Of a stretch of 9,920 nucleotides of DNA, positions 1 to 6,765 are shown piece by piece. Made by a program: the position numbers and the translations under genes. Source of the DNA: Syntrophobacterales bacterium (lineage in GTDB: Bacteria > Desulfobacterota > Syntrophorhabdia > Syntrophorhabdales > WCHB1-27); contig JADGQN010000147.1 in NCBI GenBank assembly GCA_017881765.1, positions 1 through 9,920 of the forward strand, written 5' to 3'. The stretch's first letter is position 1; every line of letters begins with the position of its first letter. The notes under the pieces are model-generated. The model made no database searches, was not told the DNA's origin, and saw nothing but the letters and a program-made list of their open reading frames with translations.

Positions 1-284
1 CCGGCACCGCGCTCGACATTGAGGGTCAGTTTGTATCCTGAGGTGTTGACCGATACCTGCCGGGCGACCTGCCTCGCCCTGAAAATCATCTCGGAAATGA
101 TTTCCCGGTCCTCGTCCGCTAGATCGTTGATACTGCGGATATGTTTCTTAGGCACGATGAGGAGATGGACGGGGGCGTGTGGATAGGCATCTTTGAAGAC
201 GGCGAGAACGTCGTCCTCGTAAACAAATTCAGCCGGCCGTTCTTTTTTGATGATCTGGCAAAACAGACAATCAATATGCGTCAT
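1..284 (-). CDS. HIT-family (histidine triad) nucleotide-binding hydrolase, C-terminus cut by window edge
   Basis: The first 94 codons of a minus-strand gene are present and the gene continues past base 1. The protein begins MTHIDCLFCQIIKKE, with the CxxC zinc pair (Cys6, Cys9) of the HinT/HIT branch. It continues with the family pattern VYEDDVLAVFKDAYPHAPVH and the VPKKHI block near residues 45-50. The catalytic His-x-His-x-His triad normally lies near residue 100, so it falls outside the window and cannot be checked. HIT proteins hydrolyse nucleoside phosphoramidates or related adenylylated compounds in the cytoplasm; the substrate here is unknown. It lies downstream of iscU on the same strand after about 100 nt of repetitive spacer, so co-transcription is possible but not shown. 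No clear Shine-Dalgarno precedes the ATG at 284. The family call is solid; the function is general. Confidence 0.88.
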   Translation of the reverse strand, partial: MTHIDCLFCQIIKKERPAEFVYEDDVLAVFKDAYPHAPVHLLIVPKKHIRSINDLADEDREIISEMIFRARQVARQVSVNTSGYKLTLNVERGA

Positions 285-300
285 GGTCGTCTATACGTCG

Positions 301-316
301 GAGTGGGCGTGAGATA
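301..316. repeat. 16-nt sequence shared with 6736-6751
   Basis: The 16 bases GAGTGGGCGTGAGATA occur here and again, identical and in the same orientation, at 6736-6751 just upstream of the first HAD gene. The core GGCGTGAGA also occurs near 7635. All copies are intergenic. The match is longer than expected by chance in 10 kb, so it may be the edge of a dispersed repeat family. No function is apparent. Confidence 0.5.
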
Positions 317-330
317 GATTTCGCGTATTA

Positions 331-379
331 CTCAGTAACCGGTAACCAATCAGCTAATCAGCTAATCAACCAGTCAACT
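331..379. repeat. Short-period degenerate repeats in the iscU-HIT spacer
   Basis: The spacer holds two low-complexity blocks: GTAACC-GGTAACC at about 335-347, then 2.6 copies of the 8-mer AATCAGCT at 348-368, followed by the related CAACCAGTCAACTG. No ORF, promoter or convincing terminator is visible. It may be a degenerate dispersed repeat or a slippage-prone tract. Confidence 0.55.
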
Positions 380-386
380 GTTCTAT

Positions 387-773
387 TTATGCTGTGCCTT
401 GTTTCTTCTTATAGTCTTCCAGGGCCGCCCTGAGCGCGTCTTCGGCCAGCACTGAGCAGTGCTGCTTTGCAGGTGGAAGTCCGCCTAAGGCCTCTGATAC
501 CGCCTCATTGGAGAGCTTCAGCGCCTCGTCGATGCTCTTTCCCTTGATCAATTCCGTGGTCATACTGCTCGATGCTATGGCGGCACCGCAGCCGAAGGTC
601 TTGAACTTCGCGTCGACGATCTTGCCATCCTCGATCTTCAGATAGAGACGCATCACATCTCCGCACGCAGGGTTCCCCACTTCTCCCACGCCGCTTGCAT
701 CTTCTATCTCACCCATGTTTCTCGGGTGCATGAAGTGGTCCATCACTTTATCGCTATATGGGCCCTGAGCCAT
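387..773 (-). CDS. iscU: IscU/NifU-type iron-sulfur cluster scaffold protein
   Basis: A 128-residue cytoplasmic scaffold on which [2Fe-2S] clusters are assembled before transfer to apoproteins; this is the usual IscU length. The three cluster-ligand cysteines are present: Cys37 in GNPACGD, Cys62 in KTFGCGAA and Cys106 in KQHCSVLAEDA. Asp39, important for cluster release, and His105 are also kept. The segment LPPAK (99-103) matches the LPPVK motif that IscU uses to contact the HscA chaperone. There is no C-terminal NifU domain. The start is supported by GGAGG at 780-784, six bases upstream and inside the end of iscS. The iscS TAA shares one base with the iscU ATG, so translation is probably coupled. 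Unlike its partner, this protein looks fully functional. Confidence 0.95.
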   Translation of the reverse strand: MAQGPYSDKVMDHFMHPRNMGEIEDASGVGEVGNPACGDVMRLYLKIEDGKIVDAKFKTFGCGAAIASSSMTTELIKGKSIDEALKLSNEAVSEALGGLPPAKQHCSVLAEDALRAALEDYKKKQGTA

Positions 774-1969
774 TACTTACCTCCTTTTGCTTTTTCATAA
801 AGGGGCGACATCTCCCTCAACCGATCGACGATCGTCGGCATAACTGACAGCGCGTAATCGACCTCTTCTTCCGTGTTCTCCCTGCCAAGACTGAAGGTGA
901 TCGATCCATGACAGATCTCCGGAGGCACTCCCACAGCCGTGAGCACGTGCGACGCCTTGAGCCCTGTTTCATCAGCTGCAAGCACGTTCGATGCGCATGC
1001 GCTGCCCGTGGATGCGGCTATCCCATTCAGGTTGAGCCAGAGAAGGAGCGATTCTCCTTCAACGAACTCTATCCAGAAACTGACGTGGCCGGGCAAGCGC
1101 TGCGTGGGATGACCCGTGAAGTGGAGGTAGGTTATGGATGCTATCCCCGCCCATAGCTTCTGGCCGAGCCTGGCAACCCTTGCGACTTTTTCTTCCATCT
1201 CAACTTGCGCAAGCCTGCTTGCTTCGCCAAAGCCAACGATAGCCGGCACGTTCTCCGTACCTGCTCGATAACCCATCTCCTGGAACCCGCCGTGCAGTAT
1301 GGGTCTCATGGGCACGCCGCTTCTGAGATACAAGCCTGCGGCCCCTTTCGGGCCATAAAACTGGTGGCCGGAAATCGTCATGGCGTCCACGCCAAGCTCC
1401 TGCACGTTGACGGGAATCTGGCCGCAGGTACCGGCTCCGTCTGAGTGGAAGAGCACACCCTGTTCTTTGAGAAATCGGCCAATCTCTTTGATGGGCTGGA
1501 CCGTTCCTATTTCCATGTTCGCTTGCATGATGGAGGCGAGGATCGTGCCCTTGGTCACCTTTTTCTTAAGGTCGGCCATATCGATGAGTCCATCGGTGTC
1601 GACCTTCACAAAATCGACCTCAAAGCCAAGGCCTCGCAAAGAGTCCGCCTGAAGCATGATCGAGTAATGTTCGATCTCAGAGAAGAGGATCTTGTTCCCC
1701 TTACTTTTGTGCGCCAGTGCCAGACCCTTGATTGCCAGGTTATTCGACTCGGTTGCGGATGAGGTAAAGAGCACCTCTTCGCTCCTGGCGCCAATCAGGT
1801 TCGCCACCTTCTTCCGTGCCTCATCCAGGGCCTGCCGGGGCGGGCCACCCTCCTCAATCAGCACCGACGATGGGTTCCCGAAGGAATCGGAAAAATAAGG
1901 AAGCATCGCCTCAAGCACGCGCTTATCCACGGGAGTCGTTGCGGCATGATCGAAATAGACCCTGTTCAT
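773..1969 (-). CDS. iscS: IscS/NifS-like protein lacking the PLP-binding lysine
   Basis: A class V aminotransferase-fold protein of about 398 residues, aligning along its whole length with group I cysteine desulfurases (YFDHAATTPVD start, TSSATESNNLAIKG, ANMEIGTVQPI, RAGTENVP, SLGRENTEEE). These enzymes pass cysteine sulfur to IscU as a persulfide. The mobile-loop cysteine is present (STGSACAS, Cys325 from the ATG), as is the PLP-stacking His in IEHYSI. The lysine that forms the PLP Schiff base, in SGHK-x-x-GPKG, is Gln203 here (SGHQFYGPKG, codon CAG). The Gln of HxDAxQ that contacts PLP O3' is Gly in HSDGAGTCG. Against E. coli IscS there is also a seven-residue insertion between the Cys and SHVL. 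I chose the ATG at 1969 because it puts the family motif at its usual position; an in-frame GTG at 1987 is possible. The reading frame is intact and it is paired with an intact iscU, so it is not an obvious pseudogene. Confidence 0.92.
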   Translation of the reverse strand: MNRVYFDHAATTPVDKRVLEAMLPYFSDSFGNPSSVLIEEGGPPRQALDEARKKVANLIGARSEEVLFTSSATESNNLAIKGLALAHKSKGNKILFSEIEHYSIMLQADSLRGLGFEVDFVKVDTDGLIDMADLKKKVTKGTILASIMQANMEIGTVQPIKEIGRFLKEQGVLFHSDGAGTCGQIPVNVQELGVDAMTISGHQFYGPKGAAGLYLRSGVPMRPILHGGFQEMGYRAGTENVPAIVGFGEASRLAQVEMEEKVARVARLGQKLWAGIASITYLHFTGHPTQRLPGHVSFWIEFVEGESLLLWLNLNGIAASTGSACASNVLAADETGLKASHVLTAVGVPPEICHGSITFSLGRENTEEEVDYALSVMPTIVDRLREMSPLYEKAKGGK

Positions 1970-2023
1970 AATATCAAAATATAACACACAGCCCCCCGGT
2001 TTTCTATATGTGAAATGTTTCTC

Positions 2024-2052
2024 TTGAATTCCTTCTCGTAATCCTTTAGAAT
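2024..2052 (+). promoter_or_regulatory. Sigma-70-type promoter for the aminotransferase-serA-ade operon
   Basis: A -35 box TTGAAT (2024-2029) and a -10 box TAGAAT (2047-2052) are separated by exactly 17 bases. Transcription would start near 2059, giving a leader of about 30 nt before a strong Shine-Dalgarno (AAGGAGG) and the ATG at 2089. The site lies in the 119-bp spacer divergent from iscS. No equally good promoter for iscS is visible on the other strand. Confidence 0.65.
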
Positions 2053-2088
2053 GACAGCAAAAAAGGCGCTGCTCATAAGGAGGATTGT

Positions 2089-3225
2089 ATGAAGAGATAT
2101 TTGCTTGCTCCGGGTCCCACGGCCATTCCCCCGGAAGTGCTGCTCAAAATGGCTGAGCCAATCCTGCACCACCGCAACCCCCTCTTTGAAGAGATTGTGG
2201 CGGAGGTGAGAGAAAACCTGAAATATCTGTTCGCGACCAAGAAAGAAGTGCTGATCTTCGCGTCGAGCGGCACGGGGGCCATGGAGGGTGCTGTCACCAA
2301 CATGCTCTCTCCCGGCGACAAAGCCATCTGTATCCGGAGCGGTAAATTCGGGGAGCGCTGGGCGAATATCTGTAAAGCTTACGGCGTCGAGGCAATCAAC
2401 ATCGACCTGCCCTGGGGAGACGACCTTGACCCCGCGCTGGTGGAGAAGACATTGAAGGCGAATTCCGGCGTGAAAGCCGTTTACATGCAGGCCACGGAAA
2501 CATCGACCGGCGCCATGTTTCCCGTAAAGGAAGTAGCGGCGATGATCAAGAATTATCCGGAGACGCTGATGGTCGTGGATGGCATCACGGGGGTGGGTGT
2601 CTTCGAGCTTCCGCAGGATGCCTGGAACATCGATATCCTGGTGGCCGGTTCCCAGAAGGCGCTGATGCTTCCTCCGGGTCTTGCCTTTGCGGGTGTGAGC
2701 GACAAGGCGTGGGCCTTCAACAAGACGGCAAAATTGCCGCGGTTCTACTTCAACTGGGCAAAAGAGCTGACGAACCTGGAGAAAAACCAGACCAATTTCA
2801 CCCCGGCAATCTCGCTCATCGGCGGTCTGAGAGAATCGCTCGGTATGATCAAGACGGAGGGGTTGGAGAACGTATATAAAAGGATCGACGGGCTCGCTTA
2901 TGCGACGCGGGAGGCGGCGAAAGCGCTCGGCCTCAAGGTCTTTGCCAAAACACCGAGTCCGGCGGTCACGGCGATCATGGCCCCGGAAGGGGTTGACGGT
3001 CAGGCCATTTACAAGACGCTCTGGAAAAAATATGGTGTGACCGGCGCAGGCGGCCAGGACCAGCTCAAGGGCAAGATCTTCAGGCTCGCCACCCTCGGCT
3101 ATGCGGACAAGTATGACGTCATAACGGCTATAGCAGCCCTCGAGTTCACGCTTCGCGACCTTGGCTACAAGTTTGAAATGGGCAAAGGCGTTGCCAAAGC
3201 GGTTGACTCTCTCAAAGACCTGTAA
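2089..3225 (+). CDS. PLP-dependent class V aminotransferase (alanine/serine-glyoxylate type; probable phosphoserine aminotransferase)
   Basis: A 378-residue cytoplasmic enzyme beginning with the family signature LLAPGPTAIPPEVL. The SSGTGAMEGAV loop (59-69) binds the PLP phosphate, Asp164 in VVDGITG holds the pyridine nitrogen, and Lys190 in AGSQKALMLPPGL is the Schiff-base lysine. The family includes alanine-glyoxylate, serine-glyoxylate and serine-pyruvate transaminases. Several archaea and anaerobes without a classical SerC are thought to use this type to make phosphoserine. The serA start lies 11 bp downstream, which strongly suggests transamination of 3-phosphohydroxypyruvate here, though that is inferred from context. 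AAGGAGG six bases before the ATG fixes the start. Length and catalytic residues are normal. Confidence 0.9.
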   Translation: MKRYLLAPGPTAIPPEVLLKMAEPILHHRNPLFEEIVAEVRENLKYLFATKKEVLIFASSGTGAMEGAVTNMLSPGDKAICIRSGKFGERWANICKAYGVEAINIDLPWGDDLDPALVEKTLKANSGVKAVYMQATETSTGAMFPVKEVAAMIKNYPETLMVVDGITGVGVFELPQDAWNIDILVAGSQKALMLPPGLAFAGVSDKAWAFNKTAKLPRFYFNWAKELTNLEKNQTNFTPAISLIGGLRESLGMIKTEGLENVYKRIDGLAYATREAAKALGLKVFAKTPSPAVTAIMAPEGVDGQAIYKTLWKKYGVTGAGGQDQLKGKIFRLATLGYADKYDVITAIAALEFTLRDLGYKFEMGKGVAKAVDSLKDL

Positions 3226-3236
3226 AAGGAGCAGCC

Positions 3237-4817
3237 ATGAAGATCCTCATAGCAGACGCGATGTCCGGCGAGGCGGTGGAAATCCTCAAGTCCAAGGGCC
3301 TTTCCGTGGACGTCAAGACAGACCTCAAAAAAGAGGAGCTTGCCGCGATCATCGGAGAGTATGATGCACTGATCGTCAGAAGCGCCACCAAGGTCACCAG
3401 GGACATCATAGCGAAGGCAGACAAGCTGAAGGTGATCGGCAGGGCAGGGATCGGCGTTGATAACGTGGATGTGGAAGCAGCGACCGAAAAGGGCATTGTG
3501 GTGATGAATACGCCGCAAGGGAATGCGCTTGCCGCCGCGGAGCACACGCTTGCGCTGATGTTTGCGGTGGCACGGAAGATAGCCCTTGCGGATGCTACGA
3601 TGAAGCAGGGGAAGTGGGAGAAAAAACTCCTGATGGGTGTTGAAGTCTATGACAAGACGCTGGGCGTTATCGGCATAGGCAACATAGGGATGATCGTGGC
3701 GGAGAAGGCCGTAGCCCTCGGTATGAAGGTAATCGCTTACGACCTCTTTGTCGCGAGGGAGGTCGCCGCGGCGAAGGGGATCGAGCTCGTAGACCTCGAC
3801 ACGCTGCTCGCAAAGAGCGATTTCATCGCCGTTCACGTGCCCATGGTTAAGGAGACAAAGAACCTGATTGAAAAGAATGCCCTCGCAAAGACGAAGAAGG
3901 GCGTCGTTATCTTAAATGTGGCCCGCGGCGGCATCGTCAACGAACAAGACCTTTATGATGCGTTGATGAGCGGCCAGGTTTCCGGAGCAGGGCTCGATGT
4001 GTTCGAACAGGAGCCGCCTCCGAAGGATTATCCTCTGGTCCTTTCGGACAAGGTGGTCTGCACGCCCCACCTCGGCGCATCGACAAAGGAGGCACAAGGG
4101 AAGGTTGCGATCGACATTGCGAACCAGATCGTCGACTTCGCACTCAACGGGGTGATCAAGAACAGTGTGAACGCGCCACCCGTCTCTATCGAGATACTCA
4201 GGCAGCTTTCGCCGTACCTGACTCTTTCTGAACGCCTGGGCAAATTCATTGCTCAGGTGACCGACTTCGCCATCGTGGAGGTGGAGATCGAGTATCTGGG
4301 AGCCATCTCGGAAGTCGAAACCAAGATCCTCACGCAGGGGATCATGAGGAGCATCTTATCTGCCCAGCTCGATGGGATCAACTATGTGAACGCGCCGATC
4401 GTGGCCAAGACGAGAGGCATACGGATCAAAGAGATCAAAGAGAAAGACCATGACGATTATACGTCCCTTCTCGGCATCAGACTGATTGGCGAAAAAGCGC
4501 AGAACGTAGCCTACGGCACGCTGCTCGGTAAAAAGCAGCCGCGCCTGGTCAAAGTAAACAAGATATCGGTTGACGCTGATCTGACCGAGAATATGCTCTT
4601 TCTGTACACGCACGACAAACCGGGCATTATCGGCGGTCTCGGTACTGCATTAGCAAAGAAGAGCATAAATATCGGGGCGATGTACTTCGGGCGGGAGAGC
4701 CTCGGTGGTCTTTCCATGTCTCTCCTTGACGTAGACGCACACATTGGCGACGATTTACTGGTCGAGCTTCGGGCGATGGCCAATGTCATAGACGTAAAGA
4801 GGCTTAATCTGACATAG
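3237..4817 (+). CDS. serA: D-3-phosphoglycerate dehydrogenase, long form with ACT domain
   Basis: A 526-residue enzyme that oxidises 3-phosphoglycerate to 3-phosphohydroxypyruvate with NAD, the first step of serine synthesis. The N-terminal substrate domain carries RSATKVT and GRAGIGVDNVD. The NAD-binding motif GIGNIG is at 146-151, with Asp169 as the likely NAD-selective acidic residue. The catalytic set is Arg230 (NVARGGIV), Glu259 (DVFEQEPP) and His278 (TPHLGAST). Residues of about 310-450 form the intervening domain of long bacterial SerA, and 453-526 an ACT domain with THDKPGIIG, the usual site for serine feedback inhibition. AGGAG precedes the ATG and the gap to the upstream aminotransferase is only 11 nt, so they are co-transcribed. 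All key residues are intact. Confidence 0.97.
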   Translation: MKILIADAMSGEAVEILKSKGLSVDVKTDLKKEELAAIIGEYDALIVRSATKVTRDIIAKADKLKVIGRAGIGVDNVDVEAATEKGIVVMNTPQGNALAAAEHTLALMFAVARKIALADATMKQGKWEKKLLMGVEVYDKTLGVIGIGNIGMIVAEKAVALGMKVIAYDLFVAREVAAAKGIELVDLDTLLAKSDFIAVHVPMVKETKNLIEKNALAKTKKGVVILNVARGGIVNEQDLYDALMSGQVSGAGLDVFEQEPPPKDYPLVLSDKVVCTPHLGASTKEAQGKVAIDIANQIVDFALNGVIKNSVNAPPVSIEILRQLSPYLTLSERLGKFIAQVTDFAIVEVEIEYLGAISEVETKILTQGIMRSILSAQLDGINYVNAPIVAKTRGIRIKEIKEKDHDDYTSLLGIRLIGEKAQNVAYGTLLGKKQPRLVKVNKISVDADLTENMLFLYTHDKPGIIGGLGTALAKKSINIGAMYFGRESLGGLSMSLLDVDAHIGDDLLVELRAMANVIDVKRLNLT

Positions 4818-6490
4818 AAACGCAAGAAGCTGACATACTACTCACAAACGGCTTTGTCGTCGATCCGCTGAGTGAGACGACAGAACGGAAGGCGCTTTCC
4901 ATCAAGGATGGGAAGCTCTTTTCGTTTCAGCCTGTTCCCGCCCGAGAAGTAATCGATATTTCCGGCCTCTACGTCTCGCCCGGGTTCATCGAGAGCCACC
5001 TTCATCTGGAAGGGCTTCATCTGCTGCCCGCTGCCTACAGCCAGGCTTTTCTTTCTCATGGCACAACCACTGTCATAACAGACCTCCACGAGATCGCGAA
5101 TGCCGGCGGCTTGCCCGGTTTGAAGTGGTACTTGAGGCTGCTGGAGGCGATTCCACTCGACGTGTATGTCATGGCCCCTTCATGTGTGCCTTCCTGCCGC
5201 TTTGAGAAGGGCGCAGGCGTTCTGGGCGTGAAGGAGCTTACCTGGCTGCGGGGTCACAAACGGGTGATTGGTCTCGGAGAGATGATGGATATCGGCGGCG
5301 TGCTGGGTCGCAAGAAGCCGGTTATGAGAAAAATTGATCTCTTTGCCGGAAAGCCTGTTGACGGCCACGCGCCGATGCTCTCGGGAGAGGCGCTCCGGTC
5401 TTATATAGCGGCGGGCATCCACTCCGACCATGAAACGACAACGCTTGTGGAAAGCAGAGAAAAGCTTACCCTCGGCATACACCTCTTCTTGAGGCAGGGC
5501 TCTGTCTCAAAGGACCTGGACACCTCACTTCCCCTGATAAAGAAAAGCTATCTCCCACAGCTTTCGCTCTGCACGGACGATCTGGCGGTCCGCGATCTCT
5601 TCGAGCGCGGCCATCTTGATCTGCTTGTGCGCCGGCTCGTGCGAGCCGGCCTGCCCCTCGCGCGGGCTTTGAGGCTGGCCACAGTCAGCCCCGCTCACTA
5701 TTTCAATTTGAGTGACAGAAAGGGGCTCGACCTTGGCAGGAAAGCAGACCTTGTCATCTTCGAGGACCCTGAGGATATAAATGTCCGCATGACCATCAAG
5801 AACGGTCGCGTGGTCTACCGGGGCGAGAAGCGGTTGCTTAGGGGCCATGCCTTGACAAAAGCTCCACCCTCCCGGATGAAGATCGCGCGTTTCTCCCTCG
5901 ATGACCTGCGCCAGAAAGCGAAGGGGCACACGGTTCATGTGATAAGGGTGCGAGAGGGCGCGCTCCTGGCGGAGCATCGTGTCGCCGAGGCACGCATCGG
6001 AGACGGATACCTGCTGCCTGATGCGGACCTGGATATTATTTACGCGTATGCCTTCGACAGGTACAGAGGAGAAAAGCAGTACGGATTCGGTTTCGTGCAG
6101 GGCTTCTCGCTGCGAGGTGGTGCAATCGGCACAACATACGCCCACGATAGCCACAATCTGATCATCGTCGGCGATAACCTGATTGACATTTTCGCGGTGC
6201 TTACCGGATTGACAGAGAAAAATGGGGGCATGGCGCTATCACGGCACGGCAGGCTCATTGAGCATATCCCCATGCCCTTTTATGGTATTATCTCAGACCG
6301 TGACGGCCGGGAATTCATGCGGAAAGAAAAGCGGATGGATGAGGCCTTGAAGCGCATGGGCGTGATGCTGACAAACCCGTTCTTCCAGATGTCCTTTCTG
6401 TCGTTGCCCGTGATACCGGCTCTGCGGCTCACGACGCGCGGCCTGTTTGATGTAACGCGCCAGCGCCACATAGGTGTGAATGATGAGTGA
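4814..6490 (+). CDS. ade: Adenine deaminase-like amidohydrolase with no canonical start codon
   Basis: A metal-dependent hydrolase of the adenine deaminase family, which converts adenine to hypoxanthine and ammonia. Homology starts at once downstream of serA (ADILLTNGFVVDPL) and runs to the end. Counting from ATA at 4814, the HxH metal pair is His62/His64 (GFIESHLHLEG), DLHEIAN holds His92, and GLGEMMD, DGHAPMLSG, SDHE and CTDD follow. The C-terminal domain carries AHDSHNLIIVGDN and FLSLPVIPALRLTTRGLFDV. Length is about 558 residues, near the family norm. The frame opens at 4808, after an in-frame TAA. It has no ATG, GTG or TTG until TTG at 5111, which would delete both metal motifs. The start given is a placeholder: AGAGG about 11 nt upstream makes an ATA start possible, but a base error or frameshifting are alternatives. 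The usual ESS after HxH is EGL here, so substrate preference may differ. Confidence 0.82.
   Translation: METQEADILLTNGFVVDPLSETTERKALSIKDGKLFSFQPVPAREVIDISGLYVSPGFIESHLHLEGLHLLPAAYSQAFLSHGTTTVITDLHEIANAGGLPGLKWYLRLLEAIPLDVYVMAPSCVPSCRFEKGAGVLGVKELTWLRGHKRVIGLGEMMDIGGVLGRKKPVMRKIDLFAGKPVDGHAPMLSGEALRSYIAAGIHSDHETTTLVESREKLTLGIHLFLRQGSVSKDLDTSLPLIKKSYLPQLSLCTDDLAVRDLFERGHLDLLVRRLVRAGLPLARALRLATVSPAHYFNLSDRKGLDLGRKADLVIFEDPEDINVRMTIKNGRVVYRGEKRLLRGHALTKAPPSRMKIARFSLDDLRQKAKGHTVHVIRVREGALLAEHRVAEARIGDGYLLPDADLDIIYAYAFDRYRGEKQYGFGFVQGFSLRGGAIGTTYAHDSHNLIIVGDNLIDIFAVLTGLTEKNGGMALSRHGRLIEHIPMPFYGIISDRDGREFMRKEKRMDEALKRMGVMLTNPFFQMSFLSLPVIPALRLTTRGLFDVTRQRHIGVNDE
5631..5650. other. Strong hairpin inside ade
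   Basis: GCCGGCTC (5631-5638), loop GTGC, GAGCCGGC (5643-5650) form a perfect 8-bp GC-rich stem within the coding sequence (residues RLVRAG). No T-run follows. It may be a by-product of Arg/Ala/Gly codons. Confidence 0.4.
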
Positions 6491-6497
6491 CGGCTTC

Positions 6498-6606
6498 GTC
6501 AAAAGTCCACCTGCTTTGTCGCGCTTCGCCCTGCGTCTCTCCGATGTACCACGAGGTACGCCTGCGTTCCTCACGGCTCGCACTCCTCGCACCTGGAGCT
6601 TTTTAC
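6498..6606. repeat. Imperfect inverted-repeat element after ade
   Basis: This non-coding block starts GTCAAAAGTCCACCTGC and ends GCACCTGGAGCTTTTTAC, whose reverse complement is GTAAAAAGCTCCAGGTGC, so its ends form an imperfect inverted repeat. A perfect small hairpin, GTACC-ACGA-GGTAC (6546-6559), sits near its centre, flanked by two copies of CCTGCGT. From memory, elements ending in AAAAGTCC-like sequence with a central GTAC hairpin recur in deltaproteobacterial genomes. Likely a dispersed non-coding repeat; it could also form structure at the operon's 3' end. Confidence 0.6.
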
Positions 6607-6765
6607 TTGCCGTCAACCGTTACCATTTCTTGCGAAGCAGGATGCTGTTTGGCGCGAATTCGCCTCTCACGAATTCACGACAACGCACGTCAGGATGCTT
6701 TCTCTGTGCCCTCTGCGGCCTCGAACGAGCGGAGCGAGTGGGCGTGAGATAAAAGGCAGTGTTGC
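6607..6765. other. Spacer upstream of the first HAD gene; repeat fragments, no gene
   Basis: I see no credible gene here. The stretch holds a palindrome GCGAATTCGC (6654-6663), a second GAATTC shortly after, two copies of CAGGATGCT (6638-6646 and 6691-6699), an inverted pair built on CTCG/CGAG around 6720-6738, and the second copy of the 16-nt repeat (6736-6751). This patchwork suggests degenerate dispersed repeats. No convincing promoter is visible, and the Shine-Dalgarno before the ATG at 6766 (AAGGCAG) is modest. Confidence 0.5.

Noticed and set aside
773..1969. Treating the iscS-like gene as a pseudogene because of the missing lysine
   Set aside because: The frame is full length, other conserved blocks are kept, and it overlaps an intact iscU. 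A. fulgidus gives precedent for a retained lysine-less IscS.
3165..3836. 223-codon open frame on the minus strand
   Set aside because: It lies wholly opposite the 3' end of the aminotransferase gene and the start of serA, both of which have full family motifs. Its translation shows no recognisable domain and looks like a GC-driven shadow.
5525..6154. 209-codon open frame on the minus strand
   Set aside because: It is antisense to conserved adenine deaminase blocks and shows no family resemblance.
6577..6604. Rho-independent terminator after ade
   Set aside because: A T-run (6600-6604) is present, but the candidate stems (CTCC/GGAG or GCTC/GAGC) are only 4 bp, too weak to call.
6480..6752. 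Two overlapping plus-strand frames of about 86-90 codons after ade
   Set aside because: They translate repeat sequence, lack a ribosome binding site and have no recognisable domain.
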